Shown: piece by piece, positions 13,301 through 25,300 of the stretch
How the letters are laid out: each line of letters starts with the position of its first letter
Numbering within the stretch: the stretch's first letter is position 1
From: Chrysopilus asiliformis
Taxonomy: Eukaryota; Arthropoda; Insecta; Diptera; Rhagionidae
Length of the DNA: 64,000 bases
NCBI GenBank assembly: GCA_964034945.1
Contig: OZ035961.1
Coordinates: forward strand, 87,872,124-87,936,123
Direction of reading: 5' to 3'
The notes under the pieces: generated by a model
Seen by the model: only the letters and a program-made list of their open reading frames with translations
Databases searched by the model: none
What the model was told of the DNA's origin: nothing
Translations under genes and position numbers: made by a program

Positions 13301-16300
13301 TGAAAGTGTTCTTAAAATGTAAAATGTATTCATAAATATTTAATTTGGACTCTGATTTTGTCATTTAGTATTTTTTTTCTGTTGGTTAATTTTCTGTGTG
13401 TACAACGATTACTACTTACTACTATTGGTTCCGCACTTTGTGCTCCTGTCTACAGTAGCAGCGTAGCGCATTGTTTAAGTAATGGGGAAAATAGATTTTT
13501 GTTTTATATCAGTTACGGTTAAAACAACACAATTTTGAATTTTGTTATTATTTTGATATCTTAATACGTTTATACATATTTGTCTTAAGACCTCAACGAA
13601 ACATATTTATTATTTCAACTACGGATCAACTAATTACTGGCTAAATGTGTCCTAATTATTGTATTTGAAATTTATTTTTTCTGATGATTGTGATTGTGAT
13701 GGGGTTTAAAATTTGAAATATAAAAAAATGTTATTTTATCGAAGTTTATTTTTATTTATTGCTCGGAGTTGTTGTTTTTTAAATATTTGCCTTGAATCTT
13801 TGATTAGCATAAAAACTCTTTGAAATTTTAATAATTGATATTTCAACAATAATTGTTATTTCAAATATTTGGTTAAAAACTTCGATAAAATAATGTCAAA
13901 GATGTCTATTTACAAAAGCATAAATTTAACTTTCTGTATTTATTTTGATGAGAAGTACTAATTTTTTTTTGCGATATGAGAACGCAGAAGCATTATTGCT
14001 AATCAATCGCTTTTGACTTTGTGAAATTGATTTTGTTTTTGAATATTGTATAAAAAATATATTTTGACATGTAATTAAATGAAGATTTTCACTTACCAAT
14101 GGTTCATTACTTTTAACTAGTTGAACTATTTTAATTGTTTCCTCATCCTCGTCCATTTCGACTGGAATTTCAGGTAAATGAGGATAAAAGTCTTTTTGTG
14201 CGATGGCATCATGAGCACACAGTAGACTCTGTAATAATATTTAAAAAAACGATTAATTATTGATTTAATTCAAGATTTAGCTCCTGGTGCTAATAATTTG
14301 GTGGGACTTATGAGACAAGCTACTGCCGTTTATAATTACAAAAAAAAGTAAAAAAAACCGACTTAAAAATGCACTAAAAAGGAAAAAATAATTTTTTTGG
14401 AAGTTGGTGCCAAAATAGAAACAAACAATTTGCTCTCTTTTATTGTACAATATATAAAATTAAAAAATTTCTAATAAATAAAATTATTATTTATTGAATT
14501 GTACCAAAAGTATTTGTTTTCTAATAAGTCACAGAGATGAGATTCAAACCATTATTTTTTTACAGCCTACTTACATAATATAAACATAACAAAAGCTATA
14601 ATTGCCAATCTGGCAATTATTGAAAACCCGTATGGTGATTTAAGTGAACAGTTGTATCAAAATTCCAGTTTGAAGTCAAAGTTTCCAATGAGATTTTTTA
14701 AAATTTGTTCCAATCGGATTTTCATGTATGGAAGTTTTATGTAGAATCATATCCCAAATAACTTTTGTTCTTTTGATAAGATGCACCGTTTTTGAGGTAT
14801 TCGCAAAAAACGTTTTCGTTCGTATGGGGGGTACCCCCCCCCCCCCCCCCCCCCCTAATGGACCGTTTTTGCCCATTAACGAACTTAGCCTCGCATTTTA
14901 CGAAAAATGGATCTGCGCAATATTTCAAGGCTCTAGCTCAATCCGTGCGTCCGCAATCGTGTTCACAGACAGACGGACGGACGGACAGACGGACATGCGG
15001 AAATCAAAATCTTTTGTCATTCCTAACACACTGGTGTAATTCATTTTTGTGTGTGATGACGGGATCTTGGCGTTACAAACGGTAAGGCAAAGTTAGTATA
15101 CCCTTTGGTATTCCATACCATACGGGTATAAAATTTTCAGCGGTATTGTTCCTTACTTGGCACGTTGCCCTTAACCCCCGTCAACATTAACAAATATTCT
15201 TTTGTTTTTGGGTAAGCTCCGTTAAAATTAAAAAAATATTCTTTTGTCAGATGTCGTCACGAAAGATAAAATATTTTCATTTGGATAGCAGTAATAGAAT
15301 TGGTGATAGCTGTAAAAGTTTTGATCTGAAATAATTGCAATTAAAACAAAATAGAATTTCGCAAGCTAATTGACAAAAGACATTGGTTTAGTTTTCATTT
15401 CAGTTGGTTTAGTTTTCATTTCAGTCGGTTTAGTTTTCATTTCAGTCAAGGTGGTACTTATTTAAAAAAACATTATTTTAAAGAACCGTTAAGTAGTGAA
15501 AGGAAAAATTTTAAGTTTTAAAGCTTTCCGAATTTGAAATAACCACATACAACAATTTAGATAAATAGGTGCTCGTAGAGGTGAGTGAAAATTGTATTAA
15601 AATACATATTGAATGGGTTTTATATTCCCCAAATTTTGAATATCGAAAATTTATTTTTATCACATCGAATATTTGCAATGCATTAAACGAAACGCGGGAT
15701 GTAAAAATTATAGTCATTGTGATATTTTAACCGCGAGTCTATTGTACTCGACAACTGTAAAAAGCTTTTGATTGTCTTAACAATTCTTGTTACAATAAAA
15801 TTATTTGTAACACTCAAGAAATATGAATAGAAGTCCTCTTTAAGTTTCTATTTTGGCCCCAACTTCCAAAAAAATTATTTTTTCCTTTTTAGTGCACTTT
15901 TAGATTGTACAATAAAAGAGAGCAAATTGTTTGTTTCTATTTTGGCACCAACTTCCAAAAAAATTATTTTTTCCTTTTTAGTGCATTTTTAAGTCGGTTT
16001 TTTTTACTTTTTTTTTAAAAAGTTTTTTATTTTATAATTTTTAGTGACTTTTGGTATATACATATTATATAGATATATTTAATGTTAGGAAATGGGTAGA
16101 GCAAGTAAAGCCGCAGCCCGCGTGCGAGAACGGCGTTATGAATCGATAGCCTTCAACCCCCTTAGTGACACTGGAAAGTTTCATTAAGATCGGACCAGCC
16201 AATTCGAAGATACCAGGCGAGGGGTATCGAGGGGAGGGAAAAGTCAGGTTTTGTAGTGGAAAATCAAACCCCTTAGCCTTCTTAGTAATACTGTAAAGCT

Positions 16301-19300
16301 TCATTAAGATCGGACCACCGAATTCGAAGATACCAGGCGAGGGGTGTCGAAGGGGAATTTTCTCAGAGGGGATACCTAACGATTTTCATGAAACTTGGGT
16401 GTTAGGAAAATCCCTAACACCCAAGTTTCATGAAAATCGTTAGGCCTGTTTTCGAGATCCATTGTGCAGACAGACAGACTGACAGACAGAAGGACGACAG
16501 TCCTCGTATTATATTATAGGATATACCTATTTAATGTTAGGAAATGGGTAGAGCAAAACTTTGATCGTTCCAAACAGCGAATTTTTAGGGATGGCAACAG
16601 TAAGTTGTAAACTAAATTTTAGAGGTCGACAGCAAAAATTTTGGGGGTCGTCACCAACATTTTTTAGATCGACAGAAACCTTTCGTTAACCTTACAGACT
16701 TGTAAACATTAGAATTGGATTAGGCGACCCCAAAAACTCCCATATGTGTTTGTTTTTTATCTGGAAAATTTGAGGGTTGAAGGATTCACTGCCCCCCAAA
16801 ATATACGCATAAAAATTTTCAGACCGATCGGACCATCCGATTAGTGGACAGGGGAGGGGTTAAGAAGCGAAAGGGGTAGGGGAAAATAGATAAGGGGAAA
16901 ACACTAGCCGTCCCCCAAAATGTGAGCATACAAATTTTCAGATCGATCGGACCATCCGATTGGGAGTTGATAGGGGAGAGGTTAAGAAGCGAAAGGGGTA
17001 GGGGAAAAAAGATAAGGGGAAAACACTAGCCGTCCCCCAAAAAGGTACGCATACAAATTTTCAGACCGATCGGACCATCCGATTCGGAGTTGACAGGGGA
17101 GGGGTTAAGAAGCGAAAGGGGTAGGGGAAAATAGATAAAGGGAAAACACTAGCCGTCCCCCAAAAAGGTACGCATACAAATTTTCAGACCGATCGGACCA
17201 TCCGATTGGGAGTTGACAGGGGAGGGGTTAAGAAGCGAAAGGGGTAGGGGAAAATAGATAAGGGGAAAACACTAGCCGTCCCCCAAAATGTACGCATACA
17301 AATTTTCAGATCGATCGGACCATCCGATTGGGAGTTGACAGGGGAGGGGAAGGCCGGGAAACGTCGGAGAGAGGGGAAATTAAAATGGGACCAACTAGGG
17401 AGTGAACTCTGTCATCCACCAACGTTTCAACAAAATCCATGCAACGGCACCCAAGTACTGCGTGAACATACAGATATAAAATAAATAAATAAATAAATAA
17501 AGTTGGACCAAAACGAATTGATAACCTCCTCCTTTTTTTGGAAGTCGGTTAAAAATAGAATTTGTCCAATAATTCTGTGGCCACAAGCAATAACCGCTTA
17601 TGTCGAAAATTGCGATTTTGAGTAATCGGAGTACAAAGATGAAAATCATTTTCTGAAAAAAGTTTGAATGATAACTGGATCCGGATTTTCATTAAATTAA
17701 TTGCTTTTATAAGGGCAATAAATCCGTGCTACAGTGGACTTAAAACTTAAATGATCTTTTATTTTATAAAATATTAAAATGGAAACAATTTGTGTCTTAC
17801 ATGTAACTAAAGTTAAATATTTATCAGGGACGGGAAACGAAATAAAAAATCGTAACGTTATACATTTCGTTACGTAACGAAATTGAACTTTTATTTCGTT
17901 ACGTTATTTCGTTTTGTAACGATAAAAAATTTCATTTCGTTACGTTATAACGTTATATTTCGTTACATATTGTATGGAAACTCAAAACAAAAAAACCCAC
18001 TTTAATAATTGTTTGTCACAAAGTAATTCAGTTCAGTTTCCATAAAAATAAATTCTATAAAAAAAAAACTTAGGAAAAAGAAAATACAAATAAAAACAAA
18101 AAAGAAATAAAATAGTGATTAATCGACATTTTGGTCAATATCAAAGATATAGAATTTTAAGCTATTTTGACGTCGCTGATTCTGAGTCGCACTTAGCTTT
18201 CGCGAAATTCACACTACTTCTGAAGATACCAAAAAGAAAATATTTTCGATACCAAAAAAGTTGCTTGAAAGATTTCCTTCTTCGTATCTCCAGAAATAGA
18301 GGGAATCGGGATAAAACAAAATCCGATTTATGTAAGGGCAACATCTATCAGTTTTCCATCAGTCGCAACTGTTACGGTACTCCTCAGTTTTCCATCAGTT
18401 TTTTACATCCAGTTAAGCGTTCACATCTATCAGTTGCGACTGACAGTTTTTTGTAAAAATTTTCCATTCATTTTGATTGTAGAGTTCAAAAAGTGTGGGT
18501 GGATAATAAAGTGAGAGTGTGTGTATGCATTATTATTGCATTAAGTTCAAAAAATAATATTTGGTTCTATTCTAATGCCATACGACTGACGCGACTGACG
18601 CGAACGTTCACACCAATCAGTTTCCCATCAATTTCCCAAAAACTGATGGAAAACTGATAGATGTGGCCCCTACATTAGAATCAAAATACGATTAAAAATA
18701 CTACTCCAATATTTTTAGTTATATTTTATGCAAGTGGCCGGTCTGTGGAGTTATACTTGATGAACTTTTGTGGAAAATTTCACAAAAATATAATACTGAA
18801 CAAAACAAGAAAAAATTAATAAATAACGAAAAAACGTAATATTTTTTTTCGTTTTTCGTTACGTTTTTCGTTATTGTAACGAAATTGAATTTCTATAACG
18901 TTATAACGTAATTATGAAGAAATAGCCTAAAAATCATTTCGTTATTTCGTTATTTCGTTACGTTACGATAACGTTTCCCATCCCTGATATTTATTGAATG
19001 TGTAATACATTATTATTGGGACATAAGAAATTATGTTTTTCGACCAAAGCTCCTAGTTAGAAAATTGATAGGAAGACCAAATTTTTTGTGTATATAGATT
19101 ACAGCATGGAGAACGCATTAGTATTAATAACTCATTTCGTTCTTAAATCGCCATAAGCGGTTATTGCTTGTGGCCACAGAATTAACATTTAGTGCCCAAG
19201 CAAAAATATTTTAAAAATTGATTTAAAAAAAAAATTTGAACTTTTTTCGATAACTGAAAATGAAGGACATCCGTAAATGTAAAGACATTTTTTCGGGGAA

Positions 19301-22300
19301 CAGGTCTTCATGGGCCCCTGACACCTCTCGGGTCAGGTAAACCAAGAATGAGTAGGCCAGTGTTTTTTCGTTGGCGTATTTGTTCACGAAAGGGGAAGAT
19401 AGGGGGCCGGAGGGGGAAGATAGGGGGCCGGAGGGGGAAACAGTGATCCGTCGAGACACCGAAAACCGTTAATTTTGGATATAATCGCAGAAACCGATTT
19501 TTTAAAATAACGGTATGTCTCGATAACTGTTTGATATATCAAGTTCTAGGAATTTTTATATTGTCTCCAATCTTCGCCATGGATAAGCGAAGTTTCAGAG
19601 TAAATTGCGATTTTTAAAAAGACACCTTCCGGTTAACGGATTCCATCTACTAGTTTTTAAGAAATCTGGTGCACAGAGTGTCAAACCGACTGACAGCCAG
19701 AAAGACATTTTTGTAATATGGCTCCCATCGACTTGAGTGTTCTCGGGAAATATTTTTTTAGCAAAATTAAGAGGTCTAAATTTCCTAAGGAATGCAATGC
19801 TTTATTATACTACGTATAAAAAAGTGAAAAAAACCTGCGGGAACTAAGTTCAATACGCAATATTTTTATAAACGATTTACCTGTAAATGCGGATTTTGAA
19901 GTAAGTGGAAAGTCTCTTTACAAAGTGGAGATAAGTGACATCGAGGTGCTAACTGTTCCAGTACCTCCCACAATACCTAAAAATAATAGCGATTAAAAGA
20001 AATGTTCGTTAATGTGAAACAGTTTTGTAATTTACCTGCATTGATGATGACAATAGTGGAGCGAGACGATCATCTTTACCCACTTTTGCTACTTTACTGT
20101 GTACATTCACTAACGCATTTAACTCCTTTGATTCTAGTAAATTCTTTAGAAAATCTATATCCTGCTCCCCTGATAAATTTTCAGCCTCTTTAAGCGATGT
20201 TACTAATTTTGAAAGTGCTAAAATGTAAAAAAATGGAAATTTATTACTTTCAAAGTAAAATATCTGATGTAATCAGAAGATGAGTTTCTTATACCAAATC
20301 TATGTTTGTGCATAATTTACATTATAATCCGATGAATAAAATATTAGTTTCGAAAAAATATGAATTTTTATATTACAAAATCTTAAATATCTCGATACCG
20401 ATAAAATATATCAATTAACGGTAAATGGCGAAAAAGTAGAAAATTTGCAGAGAATTTTAATATCTTTAATTCTTCCTTCAAGAGTTTTTTTTCTCCAAAA
20501 ACCGTTAGTTTTAAAACAACTCGCATTTTTTTTTTTTTTTAAATCGTTAATGAAAATATCTCAACGGTAAAAAATAGCGGATTGTGGCATTTTAAAAATC
20601 GCAATTTCCTTTTCCGCTATTAACTCCGAAACTACACCTTTTCAGTAGTCTTTTGTAAAATTTCTACAATTAAATGTCCTAGACTTTTACCTTTCAGTAG
20701 AATTCCGTGTCTCAAACCGTTATAAATATATACTGTCATTTCAAAAAAAAATCTGTTTTTTCCAACTACCTCAATTAACGATTAATTAAAGATTTTCCAG
20801 GAAATTCCATGTATGAAGCGAATTAAAGAGAATAACGACTCCCACAACTTTGTCTTCCACAGATATCCGCAAACTAACGGTTCCTCGTACAAATAGTTAA
20901 AGGAGAAAAAATATAAAAATTCTCTAAAAATGTTCCTTTTACCGTATACCGTTATCGAGATATTTCTATATAAGCTAATATTTTATTTTTGTCGGGTTAT
21001 AGTGTTAATTGTGCAGGAAATGTAGATTTTGTATAAGAAAGTCATGTGCTGTTCACCTAAGATATTTTATAGGTAAATTTAATGTCGTGTTCGAATGGCC
21101 TGCTCTCTTTGCTCGAAAATGGCTCGATCTAGATTTTTCTTGAATCAAAGAGAAAGTTTTTACAAATTTTTTCTAATAAAAATATTCTTGAGGCACTCTT
21201 CGTCTCCAGAGTAGTGCATGCTTAAAATCTGTGATTTGAATTCACCATAAGATGTCGAAATTTTCCATGAATACAATAGGGGAGACTGGGGTTTTCTGGA
21301 CCACGGGGAATTGCGGACCAGCGTCATTTTTTCCCCCTAGTAGTGGTTGGTAGCTGCAAATAACTGTAATCAGTTTGCCTCATGTTAAGCTAATTTTCCT
21401 AACAGTACTCGACTTGTGTATACGCACTATCACCTCGCTTCGATAGCAAATAGAAAAGTGATACTTCGAAATTTTTTTTTTCATCTTGTGTTTCGCTTAA
21501 ATTTAACCACATTTTACGAGAATCAACTCAAGTAAATATATTGATAATATTCGCGGAGCCTTAAGCATTCGACACTGACAAGAAATTTTGCATGAAGTTT
21601 GCATTGTGTTACTAATAGCTGCCATATTGTAAAGAAGAGCATTCGGGGAATTGTGGACCACTTTTGTCGGGGAATTATGGACCACTCAATTCTTGACATT
21701 TGACAAGCAAACTTCGTGTATTTGATGCATATAAGTGTTTTTTCATGCAAAAACACAGCATTAGATTTTCGGCAATCATACTAATATATAAAAATGAGTT
21801 GGTGTCTGTCTGCCTGTCTGTCTGTCTGTCTGTTCCTCTTTCACGCGAAACCGGCTGAACCGATTGACTTGAAATTTGGCATGAGTGTCTGTGGTAGTTC
21901 TGGTTCCAACATAGGCATACGGAAAAGGAGCGCGAGGGGTGGGGGGAGTAAGGGGAGGGGGTAAAGTGATTTCGAAACTTAGTTTTCCCTCTATGTTACT
22001 CTTTCGCGGGGAAACTACTGAACCGATTGGCCTGAAATTTGACATCGATGTTCGTCGTGGGTCCAGCCCCAACATAGATCCATTAAAAAGTTTTTAAGTT
22101 CTTTCCGGTTTTCTTCGTATTCTAAAATTTAGACAAAAAGCTTAGCCCGGCAACGACGGGTATACAAGCTAGTTTCTAAATCGGCCGTTTTGACATCGCC
22201 AGACGATGTAAATGACCTTCGTGAGAAAGCTGATATGAAGCGAAAGAGATTGGAGAGAAAAGGTGATAAACCATAATCGAAAAAGCAAAAAGATCGTGTC

Positions 22301-25300
22301 AAATCGAAGACATCACAGAAGAAACAACCATCTTCAACCTATTGTGAGGTGGAAGAATACATCGATTTCTGCATAATTTGTAAGAAAAATATGCCAAAAA
22401 AATGAACCGCCGAAATACCATCCATTGCAACGTGTACGATCGAGCTGTTCACTTGGGATGCTCCGGAATGACTGCAAGTTACTGGACTTGCGAACATTGC
22501 GTTTCGGACTGATTTTCATTGCAATTTTTCACTTCATTTCACTTTGTCTGTTATATAATAAATATATGAATCAAAAAAAAAAGTTTGTCTATCACATTTT
22601 TCCATTTTTAATCGATTTACAAAGTGGTCCACAATACCCCGAGATTTTTCAAAATCGCAAAAACGCCATTTTTGCACCAACTGATAAAACTTGTATAATT
22701 TAATACAATTTGACCGAACTGCTGTGACCCAAAGAAAGGTTATTTATCATACTACAAATTCAAGCTTTGAAATTTTCAGAAAAAGTTATTTTTTTGCGAG
22801 TTTTTAGCCAAAATGAAAATGCGGTCCAGAACACCCCAGTCTCCCCTACTTTATTATAGGAAAGTAAAAAAAAAATATTAGGAAGATTGAACTGTTTGCG
22901 TATATAATATTGTCCTTTTGTCTGCTTTTTATTAAATGATAAAATAGACAGATATTAGTAGAATATAAATTTTACTAAAGTGGAATTCCGTTCCGCATCA
23001 AACTGTTATACTGTACATAGAAAATAATTGATTTGAAAAATACTTTGCACAATGAAAAATTTCAATTTATATGCCAGTTTATTTATCTTGATCAAGTCTT
23101 GAGTCATAAATTTGAAAATTTTATTATTTCGGTAACGTGAAGAACAAGTGGGAAAAGAAGTAAACTTCTTGACCAGAACGGAACGGAATAAACATACAAT
23201 TCCTTAATCTCTTTGAATAGATATTGAAATTCAATCTCAATTCAAGCAAAAAAAAAACATTCAAAGTGTAGCTGAGTAACTGATAGAATTTCACTTGATA
23301 GTATTTTCGATGAAGGAGGGTTTCATTGAGCTCCCAGACTATTACACCCCGAGAAGCATAATAAATAAGATTAAGTGCTGATACAGCAAGCACTCAGTGA
23401 CGGTCGTATTTAAGAAGAAGAAGTCTTCGGACCTAAATGATGGAAGGCTATAGGGGGGTCGCAGTCATTTTGCACAGGCAAAAAAAACTGCTAGGGATGA
23501 GAGATCTACAATATTATGTTGCGCTAAGCAATGAGCTATGAGTATGCTATGCTTTGGTATTTTATGTTGTGCGAGAATATGGCACAAGCTGACAATAAAG
23601 CACTACAAGAAGTAGATAAGAAGTCTACATTTGCCGGTTGTCGGCTATTCTATTTCAAAAGTTCTACACAGATTGATTTTCGCCAATTTAAAGGGGGCGG
23701 TAAACATGAGGCGGACACTAAATTGTGTTGCGTACCCTCAAAGAGTTGCTAGTAAGCAGAAGTACAACAAAGAAAATAGAATGTGAAAAGTATCATAAAA
23801 GCTTCAAGTAGATGTGGACATGACAATAATTCACTTTCGTCAACAATAAGAAAACCAGCAAAAAACAAATTGAATTTGGTCTTTTACACGGCATAAGTTG
23901 AGGTTTGTGGGGTGCATGTGCGACGAAAATATTTGTAAAATATAGTAAAAACACTACAATTGCCAAAAAGCCATCGGAAAGACCCGAAATGATGTGTTTA
24001 AGATATCACAATTTCAGGCAGAAATTAGTAAATTTCAATTAAAATCACACTTTCCAAAATATAAAATAAAAATATCTGACGTGAACAGCACATGACTTTC
24101 TTATACAAAATCTACGCTTCTATACATTTTACCTGGCTAATAAAATATTCGAAATATCTCCATAACAGTAAAATATACCGATTTACAGTAAAAGGCAAAA
24201 ATGTAGAGAATTAATACCTTTAATTCTGCCATCAATTGTTTTTCCAAAAAACCGTTAGTTTACAAACAATTAGCAAAAATATATATTTTTTTAATTTTTA
24301 GTGATCATATCTCGCTAACGGTAAAAGATATCAATTTACCATCAACAGTTTTTTTTCGAAAAACCGTTAGTTTACAGGCAATTCGCAAAAATCTTTTTAT
24401 TTAATTTTTCAGAATATCTGGATAATGGTGAGCGGGATCGGATAACGGTAAAAGACAAAATTATGGCAAACATTAATCTCTTCAATTCATCTCACACATT
24501 AAATCACCAAAAACCCGTTATTTTTCGAGATAATCGCAAAAAAAAACAATTTTTTTTAAATCGCGGTATACCTATCTCGATAACAGTTTGAGATACGGAG
24601 TTATAGTAAAAGACGATGATGTAGAAAATTTTATTGTTTCCTAAGACTACTGAAAAACGCATAGTTTCGGAGTAAATAACAAAAAACGAAATTGGGATTT
24701 TTAAAAAGCCGCCATTTTGGTTACTTGCGGTTAACGGATTTCCACCAAAAGTTGTTAAGATTGTCCCATTCCAGGACCAAACATGCCTGCAAAATTTCAT
24801 GGCTCTAGTTTTATTGGTTTTAAGATATCTTGTACACAGACTGACAGACAGAAAGACATTTTTGTGCTCGGGAAATACTTTTTAGGCAAAAATTAAGAGG
24901 TCCAAATTTTTCATGCAAATAGTTAGTTAAAAATATGAGTTCCTCTGCAATATTTAGTTTCGGAAAAAAATATGTAAAAAATAATATATTTTCAAATATA
25001 TCAAGAACCGTTAAAGAGACGTAAAAAGCTTTAAAAAAGAAAAAAAATGCAGGAATTTTTTTTTTTTTTGAATTTGGTTGTTTTTGAATTTGGTTTTCAT
25101 AAAAGCGCATAGTTTCCAAGAAATTTTCAAAATACCTAATTTTTTTTAAGTATGTCAAGAACCGTTAGCGATATACCGTTAAAGCAAGAAATGTTGAAAG
25201 TTTTATACCCTTTAAATTTTGTTATATTCTTTTTTTCTCCAAAAGCGCATAGTTTTCGAGAAAATCTCAAAAAACTGTATTTAAAAAAAAATGTATGGGG

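Larger units (their letters stand above)
14338..16015. repeat. 115-bp inverted repeats bounding a 1.7-kb insertion
   Basis: The left arm (14338-14452, starting AAAAAAGTAAAAAAAACCGAC) is complementary to the right arm (about 15902-16015). Both contain GGAAGTTGGTGCCAAAATAG and GAGAGCAAATTGT. Part of the right arm is duplicated at 15843-15900. This could be the termini of a DNA element inserted in the MAGUK intron; no transposase was found inside. Confidence 0.65.
17570..19186. mobile_element. outer inverted-repeat element carrying a nested hAT
   Basis: AATTCTGTGGCCACAAGCAA plus TAACCGCTTATG at the left (17570-17603) is the exact complement of the right end at about 19152-19185. The interior is mostly occupied by the hAT element 17825-18986. 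Without that insertion the element would be about 0.45 kb, a typical MITE size. The target-site duplication is ambiguous. Confidence 0.7.
21279..22846 (+). mobile_element. pogo/Tc1-type DNA transposon remnant with its own nested Helitron
   Basis: Terminal inverted repeats GGGGAGACTGGGGT(T/G)TTCTGGACC of about 24 bases are flanked by TA on both sides (21277-21278, 22847-22848). The related repeat at 8231-8265 shows the unoccupied form, reading through AATACAATACTTTAT, which supports the boundaries. The interior holds a decayed transposase 3' end and a Helitron-like insertion. Confidence 0.85.

Noticed and set aside
14676..15085. Gly- or Pro-rich open frames
   Set aside because: Created by a run of about 27 C residues in a dispersed repeat.
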